From NCBI GenBank assembly GCA_029204225.1, contig CM055092.1, positions 75,098,383-75,162,382 of the forward strand: a stretch of DNA of 64,000 nucleotides, in the 5' to 3' direction. The number at the start of each line of letters is the position of its first letter. Within the stretch, counting starts at the first letter, position 1. Below are positions 1-11,439 of this stretch, one piece after another. The translations under genes and the position numbers were made by a program. The notes under the pieces are model-generated. The model worked only from the letters and a program-made list of their open reading frames with translations. It did not search any database and was not told the origin of the DNA. Origin of the DNA: Diphasiastrum complanatum (taxonomy: Eukaryota; Streptophyta; Lycopodiopsida; Lycopodiales; Lycopodiaceae).

Positions 1-1105
1 GCAAGGATATTGCTCCAGGAGAACCTTCATCACCTGCCATTGACATGACAATTCGAGCTTTAGGCTCAAGCATGTCCATTTTCAAACCACTATTTGATAG
101 CGAATCAGATGAAGACGTTGCTGCTGCCCAGCAACAAGTCCCAAGAGTGGTTCATCAGTCGATTCCTCCCAGAAGATCAAGCCGAGTGCACACACAGGGC
201 ACAAGGTAGACTCTTGAGTCTGCATGTTTCTTAATACAGGAGCCGATGACAGTCAAAGAGGCACTCAAGCTATGGACAAAGATTATTCCTCTCTGATCAA
301 GAACCAGACATGGTCACTAGTCGAAGCTCCTATTAGGCTGTAATATCATTGATTGCAAATGGATCATCAAGATCAGGTACAATGCCAATGAAACAATTGA
401 TCAAAGGAAGGCAAGACTGGTAGCACGAGGATTCACTCAGATCCCCAACGTCGACTACGTGGAGACTTTCAATCTAGTAGTCAAGCATTCGTCGATCCGA
501 GCCCTCCTATCTTATGTTGTAGCTGCCGAGCTCGAAGTACATCAACTTGATGTACAAACAACTTATCTGAATGGAGTTATACAAGAAGACATCTACATGA
601 TCCAGTCCAAAGGATACATTCTGGAAGGTATGAAGAATCATGTCTGTAAACTCCATAAGGCACTCTACGGCTTGAAACAGTCTGCCAGAGCTTGGTTTCA
701 GAGGATTAACACATTCCTCATCCAACAAGGTTTCAAACCAAGCACTGTTGATTGCAATGTCTATTTCAAGTCAGTGCAACAATCCTTCATTATCATCACC
801 TTATATGTGGATGATACGTTTACCAATTTGGTCAAGAATTCTAAGCAGATGTTGTTTTCAGAGTTCGACATGACTAATCTGGACGAAGCTCACTTCTGTC
901 TGGGCATTCAGATCCACAGAGATAGAGCGAGATGACTGATTTATATCACTCAACAAAGGTATCTTTACAATGTTCTTGATAGATACAATCTAATAAATTG
1001 TAAGTTAGCTCACTCACCGATGGATCCAGGCCTGCGTTTGTCAAAGGACCAATGTCCCTAGACCAAGCAGGAAGAGGAGCAGACGAGAGAGTATCCTTAT
1101 CACCA
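1..1105 (+). pseudogene. Ty1/copia reverse transcriptase-RNase H fragment
   Basis: This encodes the polymerase part of a copia retrotransposon. The longest open stretch (459-935) carries RT landmarks: a VETFNLVVK segment, LDVQTTYLNG, KALYGLKQSARAW and, near 801-818, LYVDDT in place of the usual YVDDL or YVDDM. Upstream, 330-458 reads as the RT start (CKWIIKIRYNAN, KARLVARGFTQ). Downstream, MDPGLRLSKDQ at 1020-1105 is the linker towards RNase H. In-frame stops near 208, 295 and 340 and a stop at 933-935 break it, and the integrase side lies outside the window. No LTR of this copy is visible, so it is a decayed, partial element. Confidence 0.85.
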
Positions 1106-1814
1106 CCATCGAGAACAGTGACATAAAGTATGCGAGCAAGAAAATGTAAGTTGGAAAAAAAAAAATGACTTCAGGCCACATTTGTATATATAGAAGTATG
1201 GCCTGAATCCCAATCGTACACTTGTCTGATATTCAATGGGTCTATTGTTTCAAAAAATGGCGCCCAATAGATCTCCTACACATGGGGTTAAAATGCACGC
1301 ACATTTAGTAATTGTCATGACAATAGTTGGCACGAAATTCCATAATTTATGGGCACAAATTTCTAGACATTCGCCTAGTGACACGTAGCAGAAAAAATAT
1401 TAAAAAAATAAATTATGGATATCCACCAGATCCTAGAATTTATTGACGTTGTTTTTGAGGTTGACATGACTTGAGACATATCCAATCATGATTACAAATT
1501 TTAATGAAGGGCATTAATGATTGGCCACGCGTCCCATATCCCAAATCCTATATAAGCGCTCATTTCGGTTGTAGAAAATTTCACGATCTTTTTGTTTGCT
1601 CGCTCACTCATGTATAATATCGCTCCTAATACATTCAGCGCGCAATCAAGTATCCATTTCTCTCATCATTTACTCTACATATGTATTTCACATGTATAAT
1701 TTTTTTTTATACAAATGTATTGAGATTTTTTATATATATTCATCTTCAATTTCAATTGTTGTTCCTACATGTTTGCATTTGAGGTTCTTATTTAAGGTGC
1801 TGAGTCAAATCTAG
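1106..1814. other. Intergenic, no gene recognised; small inverted repeat and TATA-like site
   Basis: No supported coding region. A 9-bp perfect inverted repeat, TTCAGGCCA (1170-1178) against TGGCCTGAA (1199-1207), flanks a TA-rich loop. A TATATAA at 1549-1555 followed by a CT-rich stretch could be a promoter, but no convincing gene starts after it. Confidence 0.4.
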
Positions 1815-2440
1815 TCCTCATGATCAAACGTTTGTTTTTCATAGTCTTGGTCTATCTTGCCTTTACCTTGGCATTTTTGGAAATGTTTGTTGAGTGGACC
1901 TTTGCCACAACCAATCCAAACATGTGGCATAGGTTCACTCAAATTTGTTGCGACAAAGCTTTACTCAGATCATCTTCAAACAAATCCAAATATGCCAAGA
2001 CAAGGACAATACAAACCAAGGCAATGAAGACCAAAAATACAACTATATCGGTTCAACGCGCGAGGATGACTTCATTGGGAGACACTTCAACAAGGGCATG
2101 CGCTGAATCGATATCGTGGTTTAGTGTGCCCCATCGAGTAATTATAATTTCAGAAACTGATAGCGAGCATCGATTCGATATCTGATTGTAGTGGTCACTA
2201 GAGTTCAAGTGCCTGAACATATCTCCAATGGAGATAATGCATTTATGGCAGGAGACAATTACACTTGTATCGAAAATTCATATCCAGTTGCAATTACATT
2301 GTATTCTCCATCATAGAAATGGAGATCATTTCAAATTCTATGGATCTTTAATTTCGATGGATGTTCCTATGTCTTTGCATTTTATATGCTCTTCCTGCCT
2401 TGCTCTTATCTGCACAAAGGAAATTGTTTAAGTTCATTTA
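1815..2440. mobile_element. Fragment of element U (middle of the convergent gene pair)
   Basis: This segment is collinear with 45800-46400 over most of its length. Shared blocks include the stretch around 1895-2040, the SPMEIMH-type exon at about 2222-2320 and the block at 2320-2430. On the plus strand it matches the duplicated last exon of the Ulp1-like gene. On the minus strand, about 2350-2412 matches the terminal exon of the partner gene (RQEEHIKCKDIGTSIEI, then a stop). The second copy therefore carries the tail-to-tail junction of both genes without their bodies. The plus ORF at 1820-2185 is probably not a separate gene. Confidence 0.7.
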
Positions 2441-4740
2441 TTTTTGTAAAACTGATTCACTAAGAAATGAACTAGTATCGTAAGCCTAGCGACAATAATT
2501 TGATGACTGATTTTCATTTTAAACATGTTTTATGTTAATTTTGATTTGTGATTGATAAAGGAGATATTGATTGTACCTTGTTTTCCAAGGGTGGCTTGAT
2601 GGGATTAATAGAACTTTGGATGCTAATAATTTAGCATTTTGTTGTTTATTTTGGTAGAGTATGATATTATGCAGTATCTTTATTTTGTAAAGCGAAAACT
2701 ATGATGAAGTGAAAAACAAAATACATGTTTATATTAATGTGAGTGCTAATGCGAGTATCATGTGTGACCTAGATGTTTTGTGTTTCCTTTCTACGATTAT
2801 ATATAGAAATTACTTGATTTATAAAGTGATGTAGAAATATAGGTTGATGCAACCATGAATGTGAGGTGATATATCTTCAAATGATGGTATGAGCATTGCA
2901 TTTATGAAGATAGATTTTCTACAATAAATATTTTATCCAAGTAAATAATAAAGATTGAATACAATTGTAATAATGATGCAAAATGAAATTGAAGTGTAAG
3001 TTTAACTTAACAAAATTTCAAACTATTCATTCTAATGTTCAAATTTAGTTTCTATATTATATATTACGTTGGTACATTGTCTTCTATTTTTTGAGATAAG
3101 TAAATTTGGTGATATTGGATTTCAAGGCCTAGTTGTAGATTCATTGTAAGTTTGATCTTTAACCTTTATGTGATTGATTTGAATTTAATAAAGTATCTTA
3201 CTATTCATCATAATATAGTCTAGAATTTATATCATAAAAAGTGATATTTCTTTTAGTTTTTATGTAAGTAAATTTTTTTTTATAATTGTACTTCACATGG
3301 TTATTAAAACTTTGAAAACAAATAACTCAATTTTTAACATACTGTCAGATAGTATTTTTTATTTTGAAATCGAAGAGCTATTTGTCTGGTCTTCAATTAA
3401 TAACATAATGTTTGTACATTGTTTCTAATTTGTCAAATACATAACGAGTTTATCAATATATTATTCTTGAATTGACTCATGTATGAAAAGTTATTATTTT
3501 GTACTACTAAAAAAAAACATTGTCTATTTTGTTTAACTTGTTTCTATTGTAGATTATGTGTAAAGCATACTGGATGCAGATCAAAGTGAGCAATTAAAAG
3601 GTGTACTTTCTCTTCACTTTACCAAACACACGTATTTTCATGGGAAGGCTTGGCTGGCATCAAATCACTACTTTCACTTCATTTTTCTGATAATTGTGAG
3701 GTTGAAATCTGCCCCATTTCGATCCAACTTTGTTATTTTAATTGTGACAGTTGGCTTTCAAATTGAGTATTCGTATGTACATTGTCTAGTGTTTGAAGTT
3801 AGTTAGATTTTGGTTAGTGACAGAATAATGCTATAAGCTTGTTTCTAATCTTTGTTATATTGCTGAGTATGTCAAAGTAAATGTTGAATCCACACACCAA
3901 AAGAGCTTTTTTACTTGCTACGGAAAATCAAGCACTCTGCTTTCTCATTTTCTTAGTGTAGGAAATAGTTATTGATCGGTTAGAAGTATATTGCAATGTT
4001 GCTATAAAACCTTGGCCATAGCTTAATGTAATCAAAGGTGTAATGCCCATCCTACGACATCCAATCTAAATATCTTTTGTGGCAAACTTTTTGGGCTCTG
4101 ACATCATAATAGTAGTAGAGGCAAGAGTTTTTAGTGTCTAATTTTTAGAGTAGATAGTTGTATTCTGTGATTCTTGTAATTTTTTTAACAGATAGCTGTA
4201 TTCTGTGATTCTACCTTGTTGTTGTTGTATTTTTTCATTAGATTAGTTGTATTTTATGATTTACACTTGCTATTGTTGAGGTTATTTTGGTGGCTATGTA
4301 CACCATCAGTTGGTTGGTGAATGATTATAAAAAAATTAACAATCTTTTAAGTAAAATATATGTTTGTTTGAAGTATGGGCTAAGTTACCAAACTATCTTT
4401 TGAACAATATGATAAGAAAGATGTGCATCTCATGTCTGCTTAGATTCTCTTCAATTTGAAAGAGTTGGTATTCTTTGATATCTTCATCAAGAGTCCTTTA
4501 AGCCTACTATAAGTTATGGTCCTTTAATTTTTGGTTTCTCGTGCTCAAAAATCATCTGACATTCTTGGATCTCGTGGTTGGAGCAGTATCTGTAAAACTT
4601 CTTCTTTGTTGGCTGATTCGACTGCTCGTGACGATGTGTTTGTTTCTGATCTTTCTTTAATGATCTCGGGCCTTTCTCCTTCTGCTTAGTCGAGCCTTTG
4701 TTGGTGTATAAGGCGTGAGAGTCAACGGTCAAGGAGTGCA
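2441..4740. other. AT-rich intergenic, nothing recognised
   Basis: About 2.3 kb without a supportable gene, LTR or RNA gene. Only short ORFs occur, such as 4514-4741 on the minus strand, with no recognisable motif. A short imperfect duplication lies around 4150-4260 (two blocks containing tgtattctgtgattct). Confidence 0.5.
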
Positions 4741-5060
4741 CTACTGATAACTAAGTAGGCGAGCACAATAGTAAAATTAAGTGTAGAGCTAGGTGCGTGG
4801 TGATAGCAAAAGCAAGAGCAGACAATCAGACAAAGCAATCAGAAGGTCAGACAGAGAGTGGAAAGCATTGCAAATACTGACAGAACTTGAACGCAGAACT
4901 AGACAACACTTTTATTCATATTGATTGTAATGAAATACAAGTCAATGATGCAGGTGAGCACAAGACAATAGCGGGCAAACCCGTGTGCTCACAAAGCTAA
5001 CTACAAATTGTAAAAGCTATGAGCTTATTACTGACGAACTGTATGAAGAAGAGGATCAAT
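4741..5060 (-). repeat. LTR-like fragment related to copia F, with an RNA-like hairpin
   Basis: About 100 bp around 4915-5010 resembles the copia F LTR at 52900-52985. Both contain a GAGC-ACAATAGCGG block and a matching hairpin. Here the hairpin is 4954-4992, with outer stem GTGAGCAC/GTGCTCAC and inner stem CGGG/CCCG. The rest aligns weakly. Likely a diverged LTR remnant in minus orientation; its limits are uncertain. Confidence 0.45.
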
Positions 5061-5655
5061 GCATGAAAGCATGTATTGTGTCTGTCTCATCGAATTTTTT
5101 AATCTGTGTTCTTGATCAATGATCAATTGCATACTTGTCAAATGATCTATGTGCTATTTACATTTATGCAAATGAGTGTACAAGAGATGGCGTGGAGCCG
5201 TTGCACCATCAGGGAGAAGATCGTGGTTGCTATCATTGTCAAGTTGGTTGCGCAATATAGAGGATGAGCGTGAGGAGGCCGATAAGTCGGGCTTCTCCGA
5301 TATGTCGACCAGGTTGGGCACAAAATGTTTTCCACAAATTGATTGAGCAAGTTTCTGATTGAAACTTCTTGCAAACTTGCGCTTTTCCACAAAAACTAGT
5401 AATAATCAGAAGTTGCCCAAAAATACTCCGATTTTGAGTCCGTTCGATGCTACCCTGGCCTTCTTATTGCCTTCGAAACTGATTGTGTGTTCCCCACAAA
5501 AGTTTCTGAGCTCCAAAACTTGCAAAATACACCAAGGAAGGATTTCTTCCAACTTTTGCCTCTCCTTGGTTTCACCTCCTATGAAGGACTTTCTCACCTC
5601 ATTGCGGAGCCTGTGACAAGCTAAATCCAATGATCAGGCACTCATGACCTGATAA
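5061..5655 (-). mobile_element. Interior next to a minus-strand copia 5' LTR, product not recognised
   Basis: This lies just inside the primer-binding site at 5656-5667, where a leader and gag start would be expected. Minus-strand ORFs at 5406-5630 and 5147-5392 show no gag, zinc-knuckle or protease motif. It may be leader, decayed gag or unrelated sequence; the boundary with the LTR-like fragment on its left is a guess. Confidence 0.35.
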
Positions 5656-5667
5656 GCTCTGATACCA
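5656..5667 (-). other. Retrotransposon primer-binding site (initiator Met tRNA)
   Basis: On the minus strand this reads TGGTATCAGAGC, the standard plant copia sequence complementary to the 3' end of initiator methionine tRNA. It directly abuts the LTR end at 5668. Confidence 0.85.
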
Positions 5668-5914
5668 TGTTAATAATCAAATAAGCAATATCAATCATTC
5701 ACCATAATCAATCACCACAAGGAGGAAGAAGAACACACCACCACTATTATTCACTGAATGTAAAGTGTACAAATAAACCTTGATAGAGAGAGAGAGAGAG
5801 AAACCTAGGAGTTCACTAATAGACTAGCCTATAGCTAATTATAGTTGGTAACGACTGTCAATAGTAAAGTACATCGTAAGCAGTGACAATGAAGTTTATC
5901 ATTGATTTCTAACA
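5668..5914 (-). repeat. Copia 5' LTR, minus orientation (247 bp)
   Basis: On the minus strand the LTR starts TGTTAGAAATC at 5914 and ends GATTATTAACA at 5668, immediately before the primer-binding site. The ends form a short inverted repeat, TGTTA/TAACA. A (GA)n run lies at about 5785-5802. No matching second LTR was found, so the element is truncated. Its sequence differs from LTR families A, C, D and F in this window. Confidence 0.75.
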
Positions 5915-6481
5915 AATGGATCTTCCACTTCTTCACCTTCTGATGATGAAGTTGATTATGTTGAATCAAGAGGCGCGGACACAGAGTCCGGGGATATGAT
6001 ACTAGACCCAAAAAAATCTAGGTTTTGTATTACATTTTGCACAAATTTGAATACAATGTTGTACTATGTTGGCCCTTTCTCACTTTTGTGTATTGTAATT
6101 TTTAGCAAATTTTTGAATACTACAATTTTTAAATATTTTAAAATTTTGTTACAAATTTAATATAATTTTTGGTGAGTATTTTATGTACGTTTGGCAAATT
6201 TGGATATGATATAGGGCATTCTTTTTCAAAATGTCCTAAAGAGCCATTTTTTAATGTAATTCTAGAAATATTCCTTATAGTTCTCATTTCCTTGAAATAT
6301 TACCCATTTGATACGCAATGGTGTTAAATATTTAAGAAGTTTACACAACACATGAATGCTTTATATCAAATGTATACTACAATTTCATTACTAAATTATA
6401 TACCTTTCAAGGATCAATATAAATACATGCCAAGTGAATAAAACTATTAATTGAACTTTAGTTCAAAAAGCATGTGATTTT
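5915..6481. other. Intergenic; short acidic coding-like tail at its start
   Basis: About 5918-6040 reads on the plus strand as a serine- and acid-rich peptide (SDDEVDYVESRGADTES) followed by hydrophobic residues and stops. It could be the end of a gene into which the neighbouring LTR inserted. The rest is AT-rich without a recognisable feature. Confidence 0.3.
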
Positions 6482-6960
6482 TTTTAGCATCACTAGAAAA
6501 GCTCGTACTGCAATGCCTAAATTATCAAAGAAGCATTTGAGCAAGTGCACATGAATTAGTTTTCAATCGATTGACAATTTCAAATTATATCAGAAAGAGA
6601 TATGTTGAACATGAGTGTTCAATATTTATTGATGCTCCTTCATACATAAATGAAACTTACAGTTCAAGGATAGTTACTTGACCTTACATTAAAAAAAAAC
6701 ACATGTTTGTTGGATTGAATAAGAGCTTCAACCAGATGAACTTAGCAAAATGTGATTGCTTATATTTCTAGTAGATTTTATAAGGTTACAAAAGAGAGGG
6801 TTCACAATAGGATAATAATGATTTTCAATTTACATTGATAGTCTAAATTGATCATAGGCCAGAGGTTAGAATGGTAAGTGTCAATCTCATTAATGGAGCA
6901 CTTTAAAAGGCAATAGACTCCACTTCAGTGTGCACTAGGAAAATGACATATGGAAGTTAG
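6482..6960. repeat. Diverged repeat, copy 1
   Basis: Two blocks recur in the same order in copy 2 (7493-7830). One contains gagcaagtgcacatg (6539 against 7543). The other runs from about 6847 and contains ggtaagtgtcaa...agtggagca-like sequence, matched from about 7711. No ORF or terminal motif identifies the family. Confidence 0.5.
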
Positions 6961-7492
6961 CATCCTTTTGAGGTCAAATTGCATAAATTTTGGGCCATGC
7001 AATATAGATTTTATAACTAGTAATCATGCTCTTCACGTGTTTACTAAGCTATGATACACGACCATTATATGGGTGTTTAACAATAAAATCTGCTATGTAG
7101 GTTAAAAAAAAAATTCTTTGACTTTGTCTTAGCATATTCACTGTTGTTAAGTAACAAAAACATATACGAATCACAACATTACATTTCTCGTATCCCGTGA
7201 AAAACCTGATAATTTCTAGGATCATCACCAAAAACACTACATTTTATTATCTCTTTGCCTTTCATATTTAATATTGTCAAACAACATAGATTGCATTTAT
7301 TTTTTTCTCATGAACATTCTTTATGTAGATGAAAGGTAATTCTACATCAAAAATACGATGGACAATGCTAGCATGTACTAATCTTTGAGTTTTAGACCTT
7401 GTAAGTCAATGACATTTTTGATAAATAGCAAATTGACATGTTAATATCAGGTAGGCCCCTAACTATTGATAAAACTTACTTCTCAAGCATAG
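6961..7492. other. AT-rich spacer, nothing recognised
   Basis: Contains only a short minus ORF (7049-7237) without motifs. Lies between the two copies of the diverged repeat. Confidence 0.4.
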
Positions 7493-7830
7493 TTATCAGC
7501 ATGGAAACTTACACCACAATGTTTTCATTATCAAAGACGTATTTGAGCAAGTGCACATGCAGAAGATTTCAATCCCTTGACCATTTCAAATCAAATTAAG
7601 AAAAGGTATGTTGACTACAAGTATGCTAATAATTATAGGTGTAAAGAAAAGTCCTTTATATTACAATTGAACTAAACTATTTGTTTATGCAATATATAGT
7701 ATAAGATATTTAAATTATCAAAAGTTAGAGGGTAAGTATCAAACTCACTAGTGGAGCATTTAGATAGGTGATAGACTATGAAGGTTTCAATCTCATTCCT
7801 ACGCAAGCATGGATCATGGATCCAAGTCCA
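7493..7830. repeat. Diverged repeat, copy 2
   Basis: Matches copy 1 in two ordered blocks with many substitutions and indels. The spacing between blocks differs by roughly 140 bp from copy 1, so this is an old duplication or two insertions of one unknown element. Confidence 0.5.
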
Positions 7831-9117
7831 AAGCTTTAGATGAGGAAATAAAAGTTCAACACAATTGAAATTTTTTAGGCAAATTTTGTCTTTGTAATAA
7901 CTAATAATCTCTCTTCCAAATTTAGTAGCACTAATTTTCAAATACATTTATGTTTATACTTTTTCAACAAAAATATCTTGATTATGGCAAGGCCTTTTTA
8001 GTCAATAACACTCCTTCAAATAGGTTTATTTTCACACTTTTTCTACAAAAGATTTATAATAGTAATTTATTACTAGGCATATTATATAGGATACACATTG
8101 CACAACATTCTAGTTCAAATATTGAACGTTATTAGCCATGCCTGCGGTTTCTTCAGAAACCACAGGACACATAATTCCCCATAATCTTCCGGCCCTGCTC
8201 TTCCCCCCGCCCACCTTCCGTATACTTAAAAAATATAGTACGTATAAAAATACATCAATACAAATACAATATAAAATCACAAATGCAACAGATAAAGAGA
8301 CTCATTTGAAATTCAAACGCGTTGCATATCGACAACGCTTTACATGCGCTTCAAATAGACATCAAAGTTACAAGATTCTAACAACAAAGAAGCAGGACGC
8401 AGCTTTTAAAGCAAGATTATGCAGAGCTACCAATGTGGAAATCGCCAAATTCTGGTACTAGGAATAGTTTTCAGAGTAAACATCAGAGCATGAAACCAGA
8501 AAATGCACTAATAATACCCCGACATCTGAATTCCAGCCATCCATGAATGGTAAGAAAAGACGCCTTCTGTCAGGACGCGATCAAATTTCTACTACATGCT
8601 GCACCCATTATCTCAAAACGGAGGAGACCAAATATATTTGGTGATTCTTGAGACCTCTAAGAGCAGCGATGAATCTCAGAGAAACGTTGAGTAATCCGCC
8701 AATGCAAATCACGAAAGAGGAGGAGCAGAATGAGGAGAGCAGGTATGAATGTACCCACAAAACATATCCAGATCAACTGAGAAAATTGCAGCTCAAACTG
8801 CATAATGCAGGCAACAACATGAAGCCGACCTCTCTTCCATCACTGTCAAAACCCAGATCCATCGTCGCCTGTGACCTCCAAACCTCAGATCACGAGAGCA
8901 GCAGCATCAGATGCGACTACTAAGCAACATCATCAGAACTACTAAAACCTTATCAGAACTACTAAAACAACTACAACGAGTACTAAACAAGAACACATTA
9001 CCAAAAATTCCATAATGAACACTCCTCATTCTAAAAACAAAGATGAAACGCCAATAACAGATCACCATCAGCGCTAACAGATCGCCATCACAGTGCGCGC
9101 AAAGCTGAAGAAATTGA
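7831..9117. other. No recognised gene; more complex sequence from about 8130
   Basis: From 8137 to 9117 the sequence is less AT-rich and has ORFs on both strands (8138-8461 and 8648-8923 plus; 8907-9170 minus). None shows a domain I recognise. It may hold untranslated exons or a decayed gene. Confidence 0.35.
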
Positions 9118-9187
9118 GCAGAGAAGGCCAAGCAAAATTCAAACTGAGCAAAGCAGAGAAAGCCAAGCAAAATTCAAGCTGAGCAGA
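9118..9187. repeat. Tandem repeat, two units of about 35 bp
   Basis: The unit beginning gcagagaa(g/a)gccaagc occurs at 9118-9152 and again from 9153, with a few substitutions. A third partial gagcagagaagc follows. Confidence 0.7.
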
Positions 9188-9308
9188 GAAGCTCACGCGT
9201 ACAAAAGTTGAACCGTTGAACGTCCAAATGATCCAATAACTACATCGTACTTGCATACATTATGAAAATACGGTCTTAAAATCGTATAATGTATTGGCTA
9301 ATAACGCC

Positions 9309-9401
9309 ACATTTAGGGCCCTGGGAGGCCCTAAATAAAATTGAGGCTCACCCTCCCAAGTTCGCCTAAATTTCATTTAGGGTCCCCAGGGCCCTAAATG
9401 T
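9309..9401. mobile_element. Foldback / MITE-like element of 93 bp
   Basis: The left arm begins ACATTTAGGGCCCTGGG at 9309. The right arm ends CCCAGGGCCCTAAATGT at 9401, its exact reverse complement over the outer 17 bp, with further pairing inward to ATTTAG/CTAAAT. The loop is about 38 bp. No ORF and no clear target-site duplication are visible. A non-autonomous DNA transposon or a structured regulatory RNA are both possible. Confidence 0.6.
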
Positions 9402-9436
9402 AGTACATTGCACACTCATCATTGACTCGTGTACGC

Positions 9437-9531
9437 AATAACATTCACATTTATTTATTGTTCAAGGGTAGCCATCTGAGACAAATAACATTCACATTTA
9501 TTTATTGTTCAAAGGGTGGCCATCTGAGACA
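9437..9531. repeat. Two-copy tandem repeat of about 47 bp
   Basis: Copy 1 at 9437-9483 and copy 2 at 9484-9531 both start aataacattcac and end gccatctgagac. They differ by one inserted A and one A/G change, indicating a recent duplication. Confidence 0.9.
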
Positions 9532-9767
9532 GTGTGAGTTGCATTCACCAAGAAGTGTCGAGGAAAGCTAGTTTTTGTTTTCTGTTTAGCTTACAAGACA
9601 CGTAGGTGATGCATCTTTAGGGAGGTTGTGGTTGCACCCGGTCTGTCGGCCTTCAAACATGCCTCGTGCTCTGGCTCATATCACTGTTTGCCACTTGGTG
9701 AATTCACTATTGTTGTTGACCCTTTCGTCATTTCATGTAACTGATAACTACCCTCCTCTCTCTCAAA

Positions 9768-9793
9768 ACACACACACACACACACACACACAC
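9768..9793. repeat. (AC)n microsatellite
   Basis: A pure AC run of 26 bp lying about 300 bp upstream of the F-box/kelch start codon. Confidence 0.95.
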
Positions 9794-10090
9794 TATAATC
9801 TATTGCTATGGGTTTCTGTCGATTTCGATCTGATGAAAAGTGGGCTGATCTTAGCGAAAAGATGCCGTTTTAATTTCCCTTTTATCTGTTGGTGAGCTAT
9901 TTCGTAACCGCTTTATGGTCTTTCCTCGTTAATCCACAGGTTTCTGATATCTGCGGGAAAGACAATAAATCGACAAATGTGTCGACGTGTTCAGTCAAGG
10001 CGTGATCGTACTGTTGGCTGCTTTCTAGAATCTGTAATAAGGGATCAGAATTTGATAAGCTTTGTTTCTGCTCTGTCGCTGCTGTTTGCC

Positions 10091-11231
10091 ATGATCCCCT
10101 CAGAATACGTTGATCTGTTTCCGGGCTTGCCTAACGACCTGGCGAATTACATCCTGCACAGATTAGCATGGCAAGACATTGAATCTGCGCTTCGCGTCAA
10201 CAAGTCCTGGCGCTCTGCTCTTCTTCATCGTGCCGCTCTCTTTAATCAGGAGGGTCCTAAGCACAATAGCATCAAGATTGCTGTGATCCATCCTGCCAGG
10301 GAAGAGGGCTCTCGCTGCTCAATAAGAAAATCCTCTGATCTCTCTCCTCTCAAGAATCGAAGATTATCCATGTATGACATAGAATCAAATTTATGGGAGC
10401 AGCTGCCTTCTATTCCAGGATTAGCCTTCGGTGTTCCCTTGGGAGCCAGGTGCATCTGCGTAGAAGGACAGTTATTTATTTTAGGTGGAAGAAACCCCTT
10501 AACCTGGGACTTCATGAGCGAAGTCTATGCCATTCAGAGCAACCAAAAGATGTTGGCGAAAGTGCTCACATATGCACACGGCGAGAAGTGGGTTTGCATG
10601 TTTAAGAATTGGAGGAAAGATCCTTGTTGCAGGTGGGCAAGGTGACGAAAATTTGTGTCTGGCAACTGTGGAGGTCTACGACTTGAGAAGCCAGCGCTGG
10701 GAGCAAATTCCAAAGATGAATTTACCTCGGAACGAATGCGTGGGAGCCGTCATTGACGATGTAGTGTATATAGTCGGTAGATATACTTCATCAAGCTCAA
10801 ATGAAGACGCCTGGTGCCTGGAGGACGATGCACAAATGAGCACTTTTTGGGTTTCATCTGCCGATTCCATCCAGTTCGGATGTCAGAGATGGAAGACCGT
10901 AAAAGGGTCATTTCACAGTAAGCTGCAGGAATGCCAAGCAGTTTCTTTGTGCGGACCGCTGGATTTCGTCCACAGTAGCATTGTCCATGACTTTTGGGAG
11001 AGATGCAGCGTGGAGTGGAACGTCATACATGGAAAAATCATAAAACGGACAGATGCATGGCCTAGCTCAATTCTGCTGGCCTCCGTTATCCATGGTTCGC
11101 AAACCTTTGCTACCAAATGTTGTACTGACAATTTGGCAGCCGGAAAGGTGAGTGTTAATCTGTGCAAAATGGTGACTGATCCCGCTGACAAAGCATCCTA
11201 CGAAATGGCAACAAATATGTTGTCCCTTTGA
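10091..11231 (+). pseudogene. F-box/kelch-repeat protein gene with a frameshift
   Basis: F-box proteins recruit substrates to SCF (SKP1-cullin) ubiquitin ligases; kelch repeats form the substrate-binding propeller. From the ATG at 10091 the protein begins with an F-box (LFPGLPNDLANYILHRL, then DIESALRVNKSWRSAL). Kelch signatures follow: VEGQLFILGGRNP, GGKILVAGGQGDENL with VEVYDLRSQRWEQIPKM, and VIDDVVYIVGR. Between about 10520 and 10535 the reading frame moves forward by one base: the upstream frame stops at 10645, while the homologous continuation reads in the frame of 10527-11231. An in-frame ATG at 9977 lies 114 bp upstream, but the F-box proximity and fit to family N-termini favour 10091. 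Apparently intronless over this span. A single extra base could be a pseudogene lesion or an assembly error; otherwise the gene looks intact. Confidence 0.85.
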
Positions 11232-11310
11232 CTTGAATTTGCTCCCACTGCCCTGCTGCCTAGTCGAACTCTGACAAAATTTATTTTCCACCAATTCAGT
11301 CTGTGCACGA

Positions 11311-11343
11311 GTGAGAGAGAGAGAGTATGTATGTATGTATGTA
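11311..11343. repeat. (GA)n then (TATG)n microsatellite
   Basis: A short GA run followed by about four TATG units, in the likely 3' flank of the F-box/kelch gene. Confidence 0.85.
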
Positions 11344-11439
11344 CTGATTTGATTTAAATACATGGAATCGGATGTGATTCTAAATCGTGGTTAATAGATT
11401 TCCTGGTCCGAAAATGAGTAGATGCTTCTTTTTGGCTCT

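Noticed and set aside
1820-2185. Small membrane protein gene (hydrophobic N-terminus)
   Set aside because: The DNA is collinear with 45800-46060 of element U, where the same frame is broken, so the ORF is probably incidental.
2441-4740. A gene in the 2.3-kb AT-rich stretch
   Set aside because: ORFs are no longer than expected by chance for this composition and show no motif or splice pattern.
10527-11231. Separate gene starting at the ATG at 10527
   Set aside because: The sequence continues the kelch domain of the upstream frame; the ATG is inside the domain and results from the frame change.
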